A DNA stretch of 34,684 nucleotides from JACCVG01 sp034664165 (GCA_034664165.1 JAXDIE010000155.1:1-34684); one strand, 5' to 3'. Positions 16,208 to 23,830 are shown, numbered from the stretch's first letter. Numbers and translations are program-made. The notes: a model not told the origin generated them from the sequence alone.

Positions 16208-16854
16208 AGCTGGGGCAGCACGGCGTCGAGGGCCTCGATCAGGCGCTGATGGTTGGCCTGCTTGCCGTCTTCGAACTGGTCGAGGGTGAGCGGCGTGGAG
16301 CCGACACCGTTGGCCATGTTGTCGACGATGCAGATCGCGGCGTAGTCCAACCCGAGCTCACCCGCCACCACGCACTCGGAGGCGAGGGTCATTCCCACCA
16401 CGTGGGCGTGCTGGGCGAAGATCCTGATTTCGGCCGGGGTCTCGAAACGGGGCCCGGCGGACTGCCAGTACACGCCGCCGCCCACCAGGGGGGTGGAGGA
16501 GGACTGCGCCCACGTCTCGATCACCCGCGCGCGCCAGCCGGGGGTGAAGCCGGGCACCCGGTGGGCCCGGTAGTCGTGGTGGATCGAAGGCGAGGGGCCG
16601 AGGGCGATGAAGTCGTCCGGCGCCAGGAACGTGCCGACCGGAAGCTCCTCCCGCAAGCTGCCGACCGAGCCGAGCGCCAGGACCCTGTCGCAGCCGGCAT
16701 CGGCCAACGCTTGCATGTTGGCCGCGTGGTCGATCACATGGGGCAGGTTGTAGGCATCGGAGCCGTGGCGCTGGAGCACCACGTGCGCCTCCGCGTCCAC
16801 GCCGTAGGAGGACCCGAGGATGCTGTTTCCACCAACCAGTGCGAGACCGCTCAT
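16204..16854 (-). CDS. MTAP-family purine nucleoside phosphorylase
   Basis: 216 residues, short for the family (about 245-290). LALVGGNSILGS is a variant of the phosphate-binding IGGSG loop. RHG and NLPHVIDHAANMQAL are the ribose/phosphate segment. GSVGSLREELPVGTF and MTLASECVVAGELGLDYA complete the fold. The base-contacting segment reads CIVDNMANGVG. It differs from the TDYD segment of human MTAP, which might mean a 6-oxopurine (methylthioinosine) preference; that is tentative. ATG 16854 is supported by GATAAT six bases upstream as a leaderless -10 box. Four-base overlap with the deaminase gene suggests the two act in sequence in methylthioadenosine salvage. Confidence 0.85.
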   Translation of the reverse strand: MSGLALVGGNSILGSSYGVDAEAHVVLQRHGSDAYNLPHVIDHAANMQALADAGCDRVLALGSVGSLREELPVGTFLAPDDFIALGPSPSIHHDYRAHRVPGFTPGWRARVIETWAQSSSTPLVGGGVYWQSAGPRFETPAEIRIFAQHAHVVGMTLASECVVAGELGLDYAAICIVDNMANGVGSTPLTLDQFEDGKQANHQRLIEALDAVLPQL

Positions 16855-16860
16855 GCCCGG

Positions 16861-16866
16861 ATTATC
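16861..16866 (-). promoter_or_regulatory. Candidate leaderless -10 box for the phosphorylase/deaminase pair
   Basis: GATAAT on the minus strand, six bases before the ATG at 16854, so transcription would begin at the start codon. Confidence 0.45.
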
Positions 16867-16875
16867 GAGGGCGGC

Positions 16876-16881
16876 TTGACA
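16876..16881 (+). promoter_or_regulatory. Possible -35 box upstream of the GYD-purD-purE-purB unit
   Basis: A perfect TTGACA lies 73 bases before the GYD gene ATG. No good -10 box is found 16-19 bases downstream, so it is only a candidate. GAGGA at 16941-16945 is a clear ribosome binding site for the gene. Confidence 0.3.
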
Positions 16882-16953
16882 TCGGCGCTCGAAAAGTGAA
16901 AGAAGTAGGAGTTGGATGGTGGCGGCGGTAACCCGATCGAGAGGACTCCAGGC

Positions 16954-17235
16954 ATGCCTACGTACGTGATGCTCAGCACCTTGACGGCAGAGGGCGTCCA
17001 GACGATCAAGAACAACCCCCAGCGGATACTCGAGGTCAACAAGGAGATCGAGCACCTCGGCGCAAAGGTCACGGCGCAGTGGGCCTGCCTCGGCCGCTAC
17101 GACTTCGTGAACGTCGTCGAGGCGCCGGACGAGACGGCAATGGCCCGGATCTCGCTGGAACTCGGATCGCGCGGGACCGCCCGCTACGAGACGCTCTCCG
17201 CCATTCCGGTGGAAGAGTTCATATCCAGCCTGTGA
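16954..17235 (+). CDS. GYD-domain protein
   Basis: 93-residue small cytosolic alpha/beta protein. MPTYVMLSTLTAEGVQTIK starts the domain and LGRYDFVNVVEAPDETAMAR carries the family's GYD-like motif (here GRYD), with a last strand TLSAIPVEEF. The family is a ferredoxin-like dimeric barrel of unknown function. The ATG at 16954 is chosen because GAGGA lies eight bases upstream and the sequence begins with the first strand. The stop overlaps the purD GTG start by three bases, so it is the first gene of a purine operon. That suggests, without proving, a link to purine metabolism or its regulation. Confidence 0.87.
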   Translation: MPTYVMLSTLTAEGVQTIKNNPQRILEVNKEIEHLGAKVTAQWACLGRYDFVNVVEAPDETAMARISLELGSRGTARYETLSAIPVEEFISSL

Positions 17236-18512
17236 CCCGAGTCCTGGTCGTCGGGGCGGGCGGCCGCGAGCACGCGCTCGTCCGCTCGCTCATGCGCAGT
17301 CCGCAGCACCCGGAGATCCTGGCCGCGCCCGGCAACGCCGGGATTGCGCGCGACAAGATCGAATGCCTCGACGTCCAGGTCGACGACCTCCCGGGGCTGG
17401 TGGCCACCGCCGAGGAGCGCGAGGTCGACCTGGTTGTGGTGGGGCCCGAGGCGCCGCTCGTCGCGGGATTGGTCGACCGTCTGGCCGAGAAGGGCATCCG
17501 CGCGTTCGGCCCGACGGCCCAGGCGGCCCGCATCGAGGGGTCCAAGACCTATGCCAAGCAGCTGATGCAGGACGTTGGCGTGCCCACGGCTGCCTACTCC
17601 GTGGTGCACAGCCGCAAGGAGGCGCAGGCGGCCCTCGCCGGCATCCACTACCCGGTGGTGCTCAAGGCCGACGTGCTGGCGGCCGGCAAGGGCGTGGTCA
17701 TCTGCGCCTCGGAGGCCGAGGCCCGAGCCGCGATCGACGAGTTCTTCGTCGCGCATCGCTTCGGCAAGACGGAGGTGCTCATCGAGGAGTTCCTCGAGGG
17801 CTCGGAGCTGTCGCTTCTCGCGTTGTGCGACGGCGTCAACGCGATCCCCATGGCGCCCGCACAGGACTACAAGCGGATCTTCGACGGCGATCAGGGCCCC
17901 AACACCGGAGGGATGGGCAGCTATTCGCCCGTGCCGGGAATTGGCGCCGACCATGCCAGGGTGCTGGCGCGCGCGGTGCATCAGCCGATCGTCGATGAGC
18001 TGCGGCGGCGCGGGACTCCGTTCCACGGCGTGCTCTACGCCGGGCTGATGATGACCCGGCAGGGGCCGAAGGTGCTCGAGTACAACGCCCGGTTTGGGGA
18101 TCCCGAGACGCAGGCGGTGTTGCCGCGGCTGCGCTCTGACCTTCTGGAGCTGCTGGACCGCGCCACCACCACCGGCGGGCTCGAGGGGCTGCACATCGAG
18201 TGGTCCCCGGCCTGGGCCGTGACCGTGGTGCTCGCATCTGCCGGCTATCCGGAGACGAGCTCCCCGGATGACGTGATCCACGGGCTGGAGTCGGTCGACT
18301 CGCTGGACACAGAGATACTTCATGCGGGCACGAGGGCCGTCGACGGCGGATACGTCACCGCGGGCGGGCGGGTGCTGAACGTGACAGGCATCGGCGACTC
18401 GCCGGGAGAGGCAAGGGACCGGGCGTATGCAGCGGCCGGGCGAATCGAATTCGAGGGGAAGCAGATGAGAAATGACATTGCCGAGAGAGCTGTACAGCGG
18501 GGTGTGGCGTGA
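17232..18512 (+). CDS. purD: Phosphoribosylamine-glycine ligase
   Basis: 426 residues; joins phosphoribosylamine and glycine with ATP, the second step of purine synthesis. The N domain begins TRVLVVGAGGREHALVRSL. The ATP-grasp core contains LKADVLAAGKGVVIC and EEFLEGSELSLLALCDG. The PurD signature LEYNARFGDPETQAVLPRL is intact. The GTG start at 17232 lies inside the end of the GYD gene (CTGTGA), and the stop TGA overlaps the purE GTG, so three proteins are translated in close coupling. Confidence 0.97.
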   Translation: MTRVLVVGAGGREHALVRSLMRSPQHPEILAAPGNAGIARDKIECLDVQVDDLPGLVATAEEREVDLVVVGPEAPLVAGLVDRLAEKGIRAFGPTAQAARIEGSKTYAKQLMQDVGVPTAAYSVVHSRKEAQAALAGIHYPVVLKADVLAAGKGVVICASEAEARAAIDEFFVAHRFGKTEVLIEEFLEGSELSLLALCDGVNAIPMAPAQDYKRIFDGDQGPNTGGMGSYSPVPGIGADHARVLARAVHQPIVDELRRRGTPFHGVLYAGLMMTRQGPKVLEYNARFGDPETQAVLPRLRSDLLELLDRATTTGGLEGLHIEWSPAWAVTVVLASAGYPETSSPDDVIHGLESVDSLDTEILHAGTRAVDGGYVTAGGRVLNVTGIGDSPGEARDRAYAAAGRIEFEGKQMRNDIAERAVQRGVA

Positions 18513-19033
18513 AGCCGCCCTCGGAGGGATCGGCCGGAGGGGAACCGGGGACGGCCGAGTTCGAGGTCCAGGCGCTGGGCGCCGAGACGGAGGAGGAGGT
18601 TGAGCAGGCTTTCGAGGGGCTTGATGTGGACGCTCCGCGGGTGGGGATCGTGATGGGCAGCAAGAGCGACATGCCGGTCATGGAGGCAGCGGGCAAGGTG
18701 CTCGAGGACAACGGCATCCGCCACGAGGTCCGCGTGATGAGCGCGCACCGGGACCCCGACGTTGTGGCCGATTACGCGAAGAACGCGCACATGCGCGGGA
18801 TCAAGGTGATCATCGCCGGGGCCGGGCTCGCGGCGGCGCTGCCGGGCGTGGTTGCGGCTCACACCCAGCTGCCTGTGATCGGCGTGCCCCTGACAAGCGC
18901 CAATTCGGTGGCGGGCGGCCTGGACGCGATGCTGGCCATCGCCCAGATGCCTCCCGGAGTGCCCGTGGCGTGCGTGGGGGTGAACGCCGCGAAGAATGCC
19001 GGCGCTCTCGCGGTGCGGATCCTCGGGGCCTGA
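18509..19033 (+). CDS. purE: PurE, N5-CAIR mutase / AIR carboxylase variant
   Basis: 174 residues. The flavodoxin-like core starts only at residue 44 (RVGIVMGSKSDMPVMEAAGK) after an acidic N-terminal extension. It includes the class I motif SAHRDPD (78-84) and AGAGLAAALPGVVAA (103-117). The protein ends at AVRILGA, so the C-terminal helix of about 25-30 residues seen in E. coli PurE is missing. In the E. coli enzyme the second loop is AGAGGAAHLPG; here the conserved His is Ala (residue 110). No purK partner is present in the window, whereas class I PurE needs PurK. The GTG start overlaps the purD stop; the purB ATG overlaps the purE stop (TGATG). Confidence 0.93.
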   Translation: MKPPSEGSAGGEPGTAEFEVQALGAETEEEVEQAFEGLDVDAPRVGIVMGSKSDMPVMEAAGKVLEDNGIRHEVRVMSAHRDPDVVADYAKNAHMRGIKVIIAGAGLAAALPGVVAAHTQLPVIGVPLTSANSVAGGLDAMLAIAQMPPGVPVACVGVNAAKNAGALAVRILGA

Positions 19034-20304
19034 TGATCGCCCGCTACACGCGCGAGGAGATCGGCGCGGTCTGGACCGACCAGACGCGGATGGAGACCTG
19101 GCGGCAGGTCGAGGTGGCGGCCTGCGAGGAGATGGAGGGCCCGTCCCCGGAGGAGCTGGAAGGCATCCGGGCCGCGACCTTCACGGTCGAGGCGGTGGGC
19201 GAGCGCGAGAAGGTGACCGACCACGACGTGGCGGCCTTCGTCGATGTCCTGTCTGCGTCGGCGGGCGCGGGCGGCCGCTGGATCCACTTCGGGTTGACCA
19301 GCTCCGATGTGCTGGATACCGCGCTGGCGCTCCAGCTGGGCCAGGCGGGCGGGCTGCTGGTGGCCGGGGCCGGCGCGTACGCCGAAGCCCTCGCCGAGCA
19401 GGCGCGCGCCCACAAGGCCACCCTGTGTGTCGGCCGGACCCACGGGATCCAGGCGGAGCCAACCACCTTCGGCATCAAGCTCGCCGGTTTTGCCATGGAG
19501 GCTGCCCGCAACCGCGACCGGCTGCAGCGTGCCTTCGACCAGGCGGCGGTGGGCGGGCTCTCGGGGGCCGTCGGCACCTACGCCGCGACCAGCCCGGATT
19601 TCGAGGCCAGAGTCCTGGCCCGCCTGGGTCTTCAGGCCGAGCCCGTATCGACGCAGGTCATCCCGCGCGACCGCCACGCCGAGGTCCTGCAGGCCATCGC
19701 CCTGGCGGGCGCGGGGCTCGAGCGCTTCGCCACTGAGATCCGCCACCTCCAGCGAACCGAGGTCCGCGAGGTCGAGGAGCCGTTCCGGGCGGGGCAGAAG
19801 GGCAGCTCGGCGATGCCGCACAAGCGCAACCCGATCACGTCCGAGCGGATCACGGGCATCGCCCGGCTGCTGCGGGGGTACGCGCAGGCCGGGCTCGTGA
19901 ACGTCGCCCTCAGGCACGAGCGGGACATCTCCCACTCCTCCGCCGAGCGGGTTGCGCTGCCCGACGCGACGATCCTCCTGGACTACGCGCAGCACCTGGC
20001 CATCCGGGTCGTGACCGGCATGACGGTGCACGCCGACCGGATGCTGAAGAACCTCGAGGCCACGCACGGCGCCATCTACTCCCAGCGCGCGCTACTGGCG
20101 CTGGTCGAGTCCGGGCGACCCCGTGACGAGGCCTACCGGATCGTTCAGGAGCAGGCCCAGTACGCGTGGGACAACGAGACGCCGTTCCGGGACCTGCTGG
20201 CAAAGGCCGCGCCCGAGCTGGACCTGGACGCGATATTCGACCCCACAGCGTTCGTGCGCCACGCAGACGAGATCATCGCCCGGCTGGGCCAAGCCGGGCT
20301 GTAG
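19033..20304 (+). CDS. purB: Adenylosuccinate lyase
   Basis: 423 residues of the fumarase/aspartase superfamily. Cleaves SAICAR and adenylosuccinate, releasing fumarate. TSSDVLDTALALQL, GRTHGIQAEPTTFG (with the catalytic-region His) and the signature GSSAMPHKRNPITSERI (with the mobile catalytic Ser loop) are all present. Length is typical of the short bacterial type. It is the last gene of the GYD-purD-purE-purB run. The following sulfotransferase starts seven bases after its stop, so the transcript may continue. Confidence 0.97.
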   Translation: MIARYTREEIGAVWTDQTRMETWRQVEVAACEEMEGPSPEELEGIRAATFTVEAVGEREKVTDHDVAAFVDVLSASAGAGGRWIHFGLTSSDVLDTALALQLGQAGGLLVAGAGAYAEALAEQARAHKATLCVGRTHGIQAEPTTFGIKLAGFAMEAARNRDRLQRAFDQAAVGGLSGAVGTYAATSPDFEARVLARLGLQAEPVSTQVIPRDRHAEVLQAIALAGAGLERFATEIRHLQRTEVREVEEPFRAGQKGSSAMPHKRNPITSERITGIARLLRGYAQAGLVNVALRHERDISHSSAERVALPDATILLDYAQHLAIRVVTGMTVHADRMLKNLEATHGAIYSQRALLALVESGRPRDEAYRIVQEQAQYAWDNETPFRDLLAKAAPELDLDAIFDPTAFVRHADEIIARLGQAGL

Positions 20305-20311
20305 CTAGCCC

Positions 20312-21139
20312 ATGGCCGAGCGCATGCGGCGCGAGAAGGGCCCGCAGGGCAAGGGCGGCGCTCTGCGTCCGCCGCGCTGGGACAACGTGGGCGAGCCTCC
20401 GGCGCCGCCCGCCGGCCAACGGACCGGGCCGCCGGACTTCGTGGGCGTCGGCGCCCAGCGAGCCGGTACCAAGTGGTGGTACGAGCTCGTGGTCGACCAC
20501 CCCCGGATCGAGCGCGTGGCAACCACCAAGAAGGAGCTGCACTACTTCGACCGCTTCTGGCGCGACGAGTTCACGCCGGCCGACGTCGACCGCTACCACG
20601 GATTCTTCCCGCGGCCCGCCGGGTCGATCTCGGGCGAATGGACGCCGCGATACATGCACGATCCGTGGATTCCGCGGCTGCTGCACCGTGCCGCTCCCGA
20701 GGCCAAGCTCCTGGTCATGCTTCGCGACCCGGTGGAGCGCTACCAGTCGGGCATCGCACGCGAGCAGCGCCTGGCCGAGAAGCGGGGCCAGCCTGTTGAC
20801 GCGTCGGTCTGGTCCGACGCCTATCTCCGGGGCCTCTACTCGATCCAGATCGAGCGCCTGATCGAGCACTTCCCGGAAGAGTGCCTGCTGGTGCTCCAGT
20901 ACGAGGCATGCGCGGAGGACCCGCTGCCGGAGCTGCGCCGCACCTACGACTTCCTGGGGGTCGAGCCGGATCACGAGCCGCCGTCGCTGCGCGACTGGGT
21001 AGGGCGGGTCAACACGAAGGACGACCTGCCCGCCCACGTGCGAACCGGCCTGATCGACGCCTACCAGGAGGACGTCAACGAGCTGGTGGGCCTCTGCCCG
21101 GAGCTCGACCTCCTCCTCTGGCCCAACTTCGCCGGTTAG
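20312..21139 (+). CDS. Sulfotransferase, heparan-sulfotransferase-like
   Basis: 275 residues, predicted PAPS-dependent sulfotransferase. The 5'-phosphosulfate loop is VGAQRAGTKWW (46-56, usual form GxxKxGTT). KKELHYFD (73-80) matches the KE-HFF motif of N-deacetylase/sulfotransferases. The 3'-phosphate site is LLVMLRDPVERYQSG (133-147), with the conserved Arg and Ser. The basic, Pro-rich first 40 residues look disordered; no signal peptide or membrane segment is seen. The acceptor is probably a carbohydrate or a lipid-linked sugar. The neighbouring glycosyltransferase fits that, but the substrate is unknown. It ends by overlapping the stop of a convergent gene (TTAG). Confidence 0.88.
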   Translation: MAERMRREKGPQGKGGALRPPRWDNVGEPPAPPAGQRTGPPDFVGVGAQRAGTKWWYELVVDHPRIERVATTKKELHYFDRFWRDEFTPADVDRYHGFFPRPAGSISGEWTPRYMHDPWIPRLLHRAAPEAKLLVMLRDPVERYQSGIAREQRLAEKRGQPVDASVWSDAYLRGLYSIQIERLIEHFPEECLLVLQYEACAEDPLPELRRTYDFLGVEPDHEPPSLRDWVGRVNTKDDLPAHVRTGLIDAYQEDVNELVGLCPELDLLLWPNFAG

Positions 21140-21504
21140 ATCCGCCCGGCCTCTTCCTCCGCCTGAGCGGCCTGCTCGTCGTGGCGACCGGCGGCCCGTC
21201 CCGCGACCTGGGCGCGCTGATCCAGCTCTGCGGCTGCCACCTGATGGCTGCGAGCCGCCTCGGCGTGGCGCGCGGCCTCGGCCTCGTGCTGCTCTGCGGC
21301 CTGCGCGTGCGTCTCCCGTTCGGGAGCGAGCGCCGAGACCTTCGCCACATTGGCCTCTGCCTCCGCGCGGTGATCTTCCGCCCTCTGGCCGAGCAACGCA
21401 CGGCGCTCGGCCGCTGCCTTTCGGCTCTGGGCGATGAGCAGGGCACCGATGGCGCATACGGCGACGACGCCCACTGCGATGAGAATGATTGTGTTTGTCT
21501 CCAT
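21136..21504 (-). CDS. Single-pass membrane protein with long Ala/Glu/His coiled coil
   Basis: 122 residues. A hydrophobic helix TIILIAVGVVAVCAIGALLI (5-24) is followed by about 95 residues rich in Ala, Glu, Arg, His and Gln (for example AEAEANVAKV, HAQAAEQHEAEAARH). There is almost no Pro or Gly, so it is one long helix or coiled coil. I know no named family. It is preceded by GTTT-N15-GGGTAC, a sigma-B/F-type promoter, so it is a likely member of the stress regulon controlled by the sigma factor at 2330-3112. GAGG sits just before the ATG. It may be an envelope-stress or cell-surface helper; function is unknown. Confidence 0.82.
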   Translation of the reverse strand: METNTIILIAVGVVAVCAIGALLIAQSRKAAAERRALLGQRAEDHRAEAEANVAKVSALAPERETHAQAAEQHEAEAARHAEAARSHQVAAAELDQRAQVAGRAAGRHDEQAAQAEEEAGRI

Positions 21505-21513
21505 GTCCTCGTA

Positions 21514-21538
21514 GTACCCGCATGGGCCCCCGGGAAAC
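21514..21538 (-). promoter_or_regulatory. Sigma-B/F-type promoter, GTTT-N15-GGGTAC
   Basis: On the minus strand GTTT is at 21538-21535 and GGGTAC at 21519-21514, spaced by 15 bases, the same spacing as at 4506-4530. The start codon at 21504 follows nine bases after the -10 box. Confidence 0.7.
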
Positions 21539-21559
21539 GGCGACCAGGCTGCCGTTCGT

Positions 21560-21565
21560 TAGCCT
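21560..21565 (+). promoter_or_regulatory. Candidate leaderless -10 box for the glycosyltransferase
   Basis: TAGCCT lies seven bases before GTG 21573, the start that begins the first Rossmann strand of the glycosyltransferase. It therefore supports that start. Confidence 0.45.
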
Positions 21566-21572
21566 CGGACGC

Positions 21573-22649
21573 GTGAGAATCGGGCTCTGCACCTACTGGT
21601 TCAACCGCGGCCAAGCCGTGGTGGGCCGCCACCTGCGATCGGCCCTCGACGAGCTGGGCCACGAGACCTTCGTGCTGGCGCGCCCGACCCGGGCGTCGAA
21701 CATCCGGCCCTCGCACATCGACCGCGGCGGCATCTGGGACCAGCCCAACATCACCGAGGCTTCCGCCTACGACATGCCTGCGAGCGAGTACGTCGGCTGG
21801 GCCACCGACAACAAGCTGGACGTGGCCTTCTTCTTCAACAACTACCAGCTGGACGAGATCGCGCAGGTGCGCGCCGCCGGGGTCAAGACGGCGGGCGCGT
21901 TCATGTGGGAGGCCTTCCATCCCGAGCACGCCGAGCCGGCCAAGGCGGCGCTCGACGTCATCTACTGCTTCAGCCACGCCGACCGTGAGCGTTACGCGTC
22001 GATGGGCATCGACAGCCCCCGCGTCGCGTGGGGCTGCCATCCGGAGATGGCCCGGGTGGTGCCCAATCGCGCCACCGACCAGATCCGGCTCTTCTATCCG
22101 GGCGGGTTCATGACCGACCGCAAGCCGCTCAAGCCGGTCCTCAAGGCCTTCAGCAAGGCTCCCGACGAGCGCCTGCGGCTGGTGATGAAGGCGCAGGTGG
22201 AGCGCAAGACGGGACGCGTCGAGCGGATGGCCGAGAAGGACAGCCGCATCGAGGTGATCTACGAGGACCTGCCGACCGATGAGCACCTGCAGCTGTTCGC
22301 CGACTGCCACGCGTGCCTGGCGCCGAGCCGCTGGGAGGGCCTCGGCCTGCACCTGTACGAGGCGACGGCCTTCGGCATGCCGATCATCAGCAACGACAAC
22401 CCGCCGATGAACGAGGTGGTCGTGGACGGCCTCAACGGCATCCTGGTGCCGGGGCTCGAGGACGGCTTCGCCAAGTCCGGTGTGCCCGCGTTCGCGCCGG
22501 ATCCCGACGCGCTGGTGGCCGCCATCGAGCGCATCTCGGACGACGCCGAGCGCGGGCGGCTCGCGGAGGGCGCGATCGAGGTCAGAGGCCGCCGGAGCTG
22601 GGAGCAGACGGTCCGGGACGTCGGCGCGGTGCTCGACACTCTTTCCTGA
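21573..22649 (+). CDS. Glycosyltransferase, GT4-like (GT-B fold)
   Basis: 358 residues starting at GTG 21573 with the first strand VRIGLCTYWFNRGQAVVGRH. The C-terminal domain has a strand-plus-loop FYPGGFMTDRKPLKPVLKAF and the nucleotide-sugar motif APSRWEGLGLHLYEATAFGM. The EX7E pair is E255 and E263. This is a retaining GT-B enzyme that transfers a sugar from a nucleotide sugar; the acceptor is unknown. The neighbouring sulfotransferase and the dehydratase-like gene at 33727 hint at surface glycans, but they are not contiguous. An upstream ATG at 21489 overlaps the divergent coiled-coil gene and its promoter and is less likely. Confidence 0.85.
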   Translation: MRIGLCTYWFNRGQAVVGRHLRSALDELGHETFVLARPTRASNIRPSHIDRGGIWDQPNITEASAYDMPASEYVGWATDNKLDVAFFFNNYQLDEIAQVRAAGVKTAGAFMWEAFHPEHAEPAKAALDVIYCFSHADRERYASMGIDSPRVAWGCHPEMARVVPNRATDQIRLFYPGGFMTDRKPLKPVLKAFSKAPDERLRLVMKAQVERKTGRVERMAEKDSRIEVIYEDLPTDEHLQLFADCHACLAPSRWEGLGLHLYEATAFGMPIISNDNPPMNEVVVDGLNGILVPGLEDGFAKSGVPAFAPDPDALVAAIERISDDAERGRLAEGAIEVRGRRSWEQTVRDVGAVLDTLS

Positions 22650-22682
22650 GGCTCCGGCAACCGCGCAAACACCGGATTTCGG

Positions 22683-22700
22683 GGCCGGACCCGCCCGGCC
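22683..22700 (+). terminator. GC-rich hairpin between the glycosyltransferase and purC
   Basis: GGCCGG-ACCCGC-CCGGCC, a six-pair stem with a six-base loop and no T-run. It ends seven bases before the purC -10 box. Either a weak terminator for the upstream gene or part of purC control. Confidence 0.3.
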
Positions 22701-22707
22701 TCCTCGC

Positions 22708-22713
22708 TACGAT
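22708..22713 (+). promoter_or_regulatory. Candidate leaderless -10 box for purC
   Basis: TACGAT six bases before the GTG at 22720, fitting TANNNT and implying a leaderless purC-purS-purQ-purL-purF message. No purine riboswitch is seen in this 70-base gap. Confidence 0.48.
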
Positions 22714-22719
22714 CGCTCG

Positions 22720-23598
22720 GTGACCCTGACTGCCGATCTGCCCCTCCTCGCCTCCGGCAAGGTGCGCGACATGTACGAGGTCGAGGACAAGATCCTGATG
22801 GTCGCGTCCGACCGGATCTCGACCTACGACGTGGTCCATCCCACGCCTATCCCGGGCAAAGGCCAGGTCCTCACCGGCATCTCGGTCTTCTGGTTCGACC
22901 GCACGGCACACATCTGCCCCAACCACCTCATCTCCTACACGGAGGTACCCGAGGACTCGGTGGGCCGGGCGCTGCTGGTCGAGCGGCTCGAGATGTTCCC
23001 GGTCGAGTGCGTGGTGCGCGGCTACATCACCGGGTCGGGCTGGAAGGACTACCAGGCCGATGGCGCCATCTGCGGGATCCAGCTTCCCGCCGGGCTGCAG
23101 GAGTCCGAGCAGCTGCCGGAACCGATCTTCACCCCCGCCACGAAGGCCGACGTGGGGGATCACGATGAGAACGTCGACTTCGACCGCGCGGCCGAGATCC
23201 TGGGTGACCGCGCCCTGCTCGAGGAGCTGCGCCGGCTGTCGATCGAGCTGTACTCGTTCGCCGCCGCGCACGCGCGCGAACGCGGGATCATCCTGGCCGA
23301 CACCAAGTTCGAGTTCGGCAGGGGCTCCGGTGGCGACATCGTGCTCGGCGACGAGGTCCTGACCCCCGACTCATCGCGCTTCTGGCCCACCGACGGCTAC
23401 GAGCCGGGGCACGGCCAGCCCTCCTTCGACAAGCAGTTCGTTCGCGACTGGGCCTCGGGGTCCGGCTGGGACAAGACTCCGCCGGCGCCGGCCCTGCCGG
23501 ACGACGTGGTGGCCGGCACGCGCGAGCGCTACCAGGACGCCTATCAGCGCATCACCGACGAGCCCTTCGCTGCTTGGCTCGAGCGGAGCGGTGCTTGA
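22720..23598 (+). CDS. purC: SAICAR synthetase (phosphoribosylaminoimidazole-succinocarboxamide synthase)
   Basis: 292 residues, the longer PurC type. Ligates aspartate to CAIR with ATP. ASGKVRDMYEVEDKILMVAS forms the ATP-binding start. The two family signatures are FPVECVVRGYITGSGWKDY and ILADTKFEFG. TPATKADVGDHDENV is also conserved. GTG at 22720 gives VTLTADLPLLASGKVRD and has TACGAT six bases upstream; earlier in-frame codons fall inside the glycosyltransferase gene. It opens the purC-S-Q-L-F run, whose later genes overlap or nearly touch. Confidence 0.96.
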   Translation: MTLTADLPLLASGKVRDMYEVEDKILMVASDRISTYDVVHPTPIPGKGQVLTGISVFWFDRTAHICPNHLISYTEVPEDSVGRALLVERLEMFPVECVVRGYITGSGWKDYQADGAICGIQLPAGLQESEQLPEPIFTPATKADVGDHDENVDFDRAAEILGDRALLEELRRLSIELYSFAAAHARERGIILADTKFEFGRGSGGDIVLGDEVLTPDSSRFWPTDGYEPGHGQPSFDKQFVRDWASGSGWDKTPPAPALPDDVVAGTRERYQDAYQRITDEPFAAWLERSGA

Positions 23599-23599
23599 G

Positions 23600-23830
23600 A
23601 TGGCCCGTGCCCGTGTGCTCATCAGGCCGAAGGAGGGAATCCTCGACCCACAGGGCCAGACGGTCGAGCGCGCCCTGCCTGCCCTCGGGTTCGAAGGGGT
23701 CACCGACGTCCGCGTGGGCCGGCTGGTCGAGCTCGAGGTGACCGACCCCTCGCAGCTCGACGCCATGTGCGAGCAGCTGCTGGCCAACCCGCTCATCGAG
23801 GACTACGAAGTAGTCATAGACGCCGCGTGA
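23600..23830 (+). CDS. purS: PurS subunit of FGAM synthase
   Basis: 76 residues. MARARVLIRPKEGILDPQGQ is a typical PurS opening, followed by VERALPALGF, VRVGRLVELEV and LIEDYEVVIDAA. PurS dimers bridge PurL and PurQ and help pass ammonia between them. I prefer ATG 23600, one base after the purC stop, to the in-frame GTG at 23591 because it starts exactly at the first strand. The stop overlaps the purQ GTG. Confidence 0.93.
   Translation: MARARVLIRPKEGILDPQGQTVERALPALGFEGVTDVRVGRLVELEVTDPSQLDAMCEQLLANPLIEDYEVVIDAA

Noticed and set aside
16876..16904. TTGACA as a complete promoter for the GYD-purD unit
   Set aside because: No acceptable -10 box 16-19 bases downstream; kept only as a possible -35.
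22650..22719. Purine riboswitch or other structured RNA before purC
   Set aside because: Only 70 bases, with a simple GC-rich hairpin and a -10 box next to the start; no aptamer-like three-way junction is visible.
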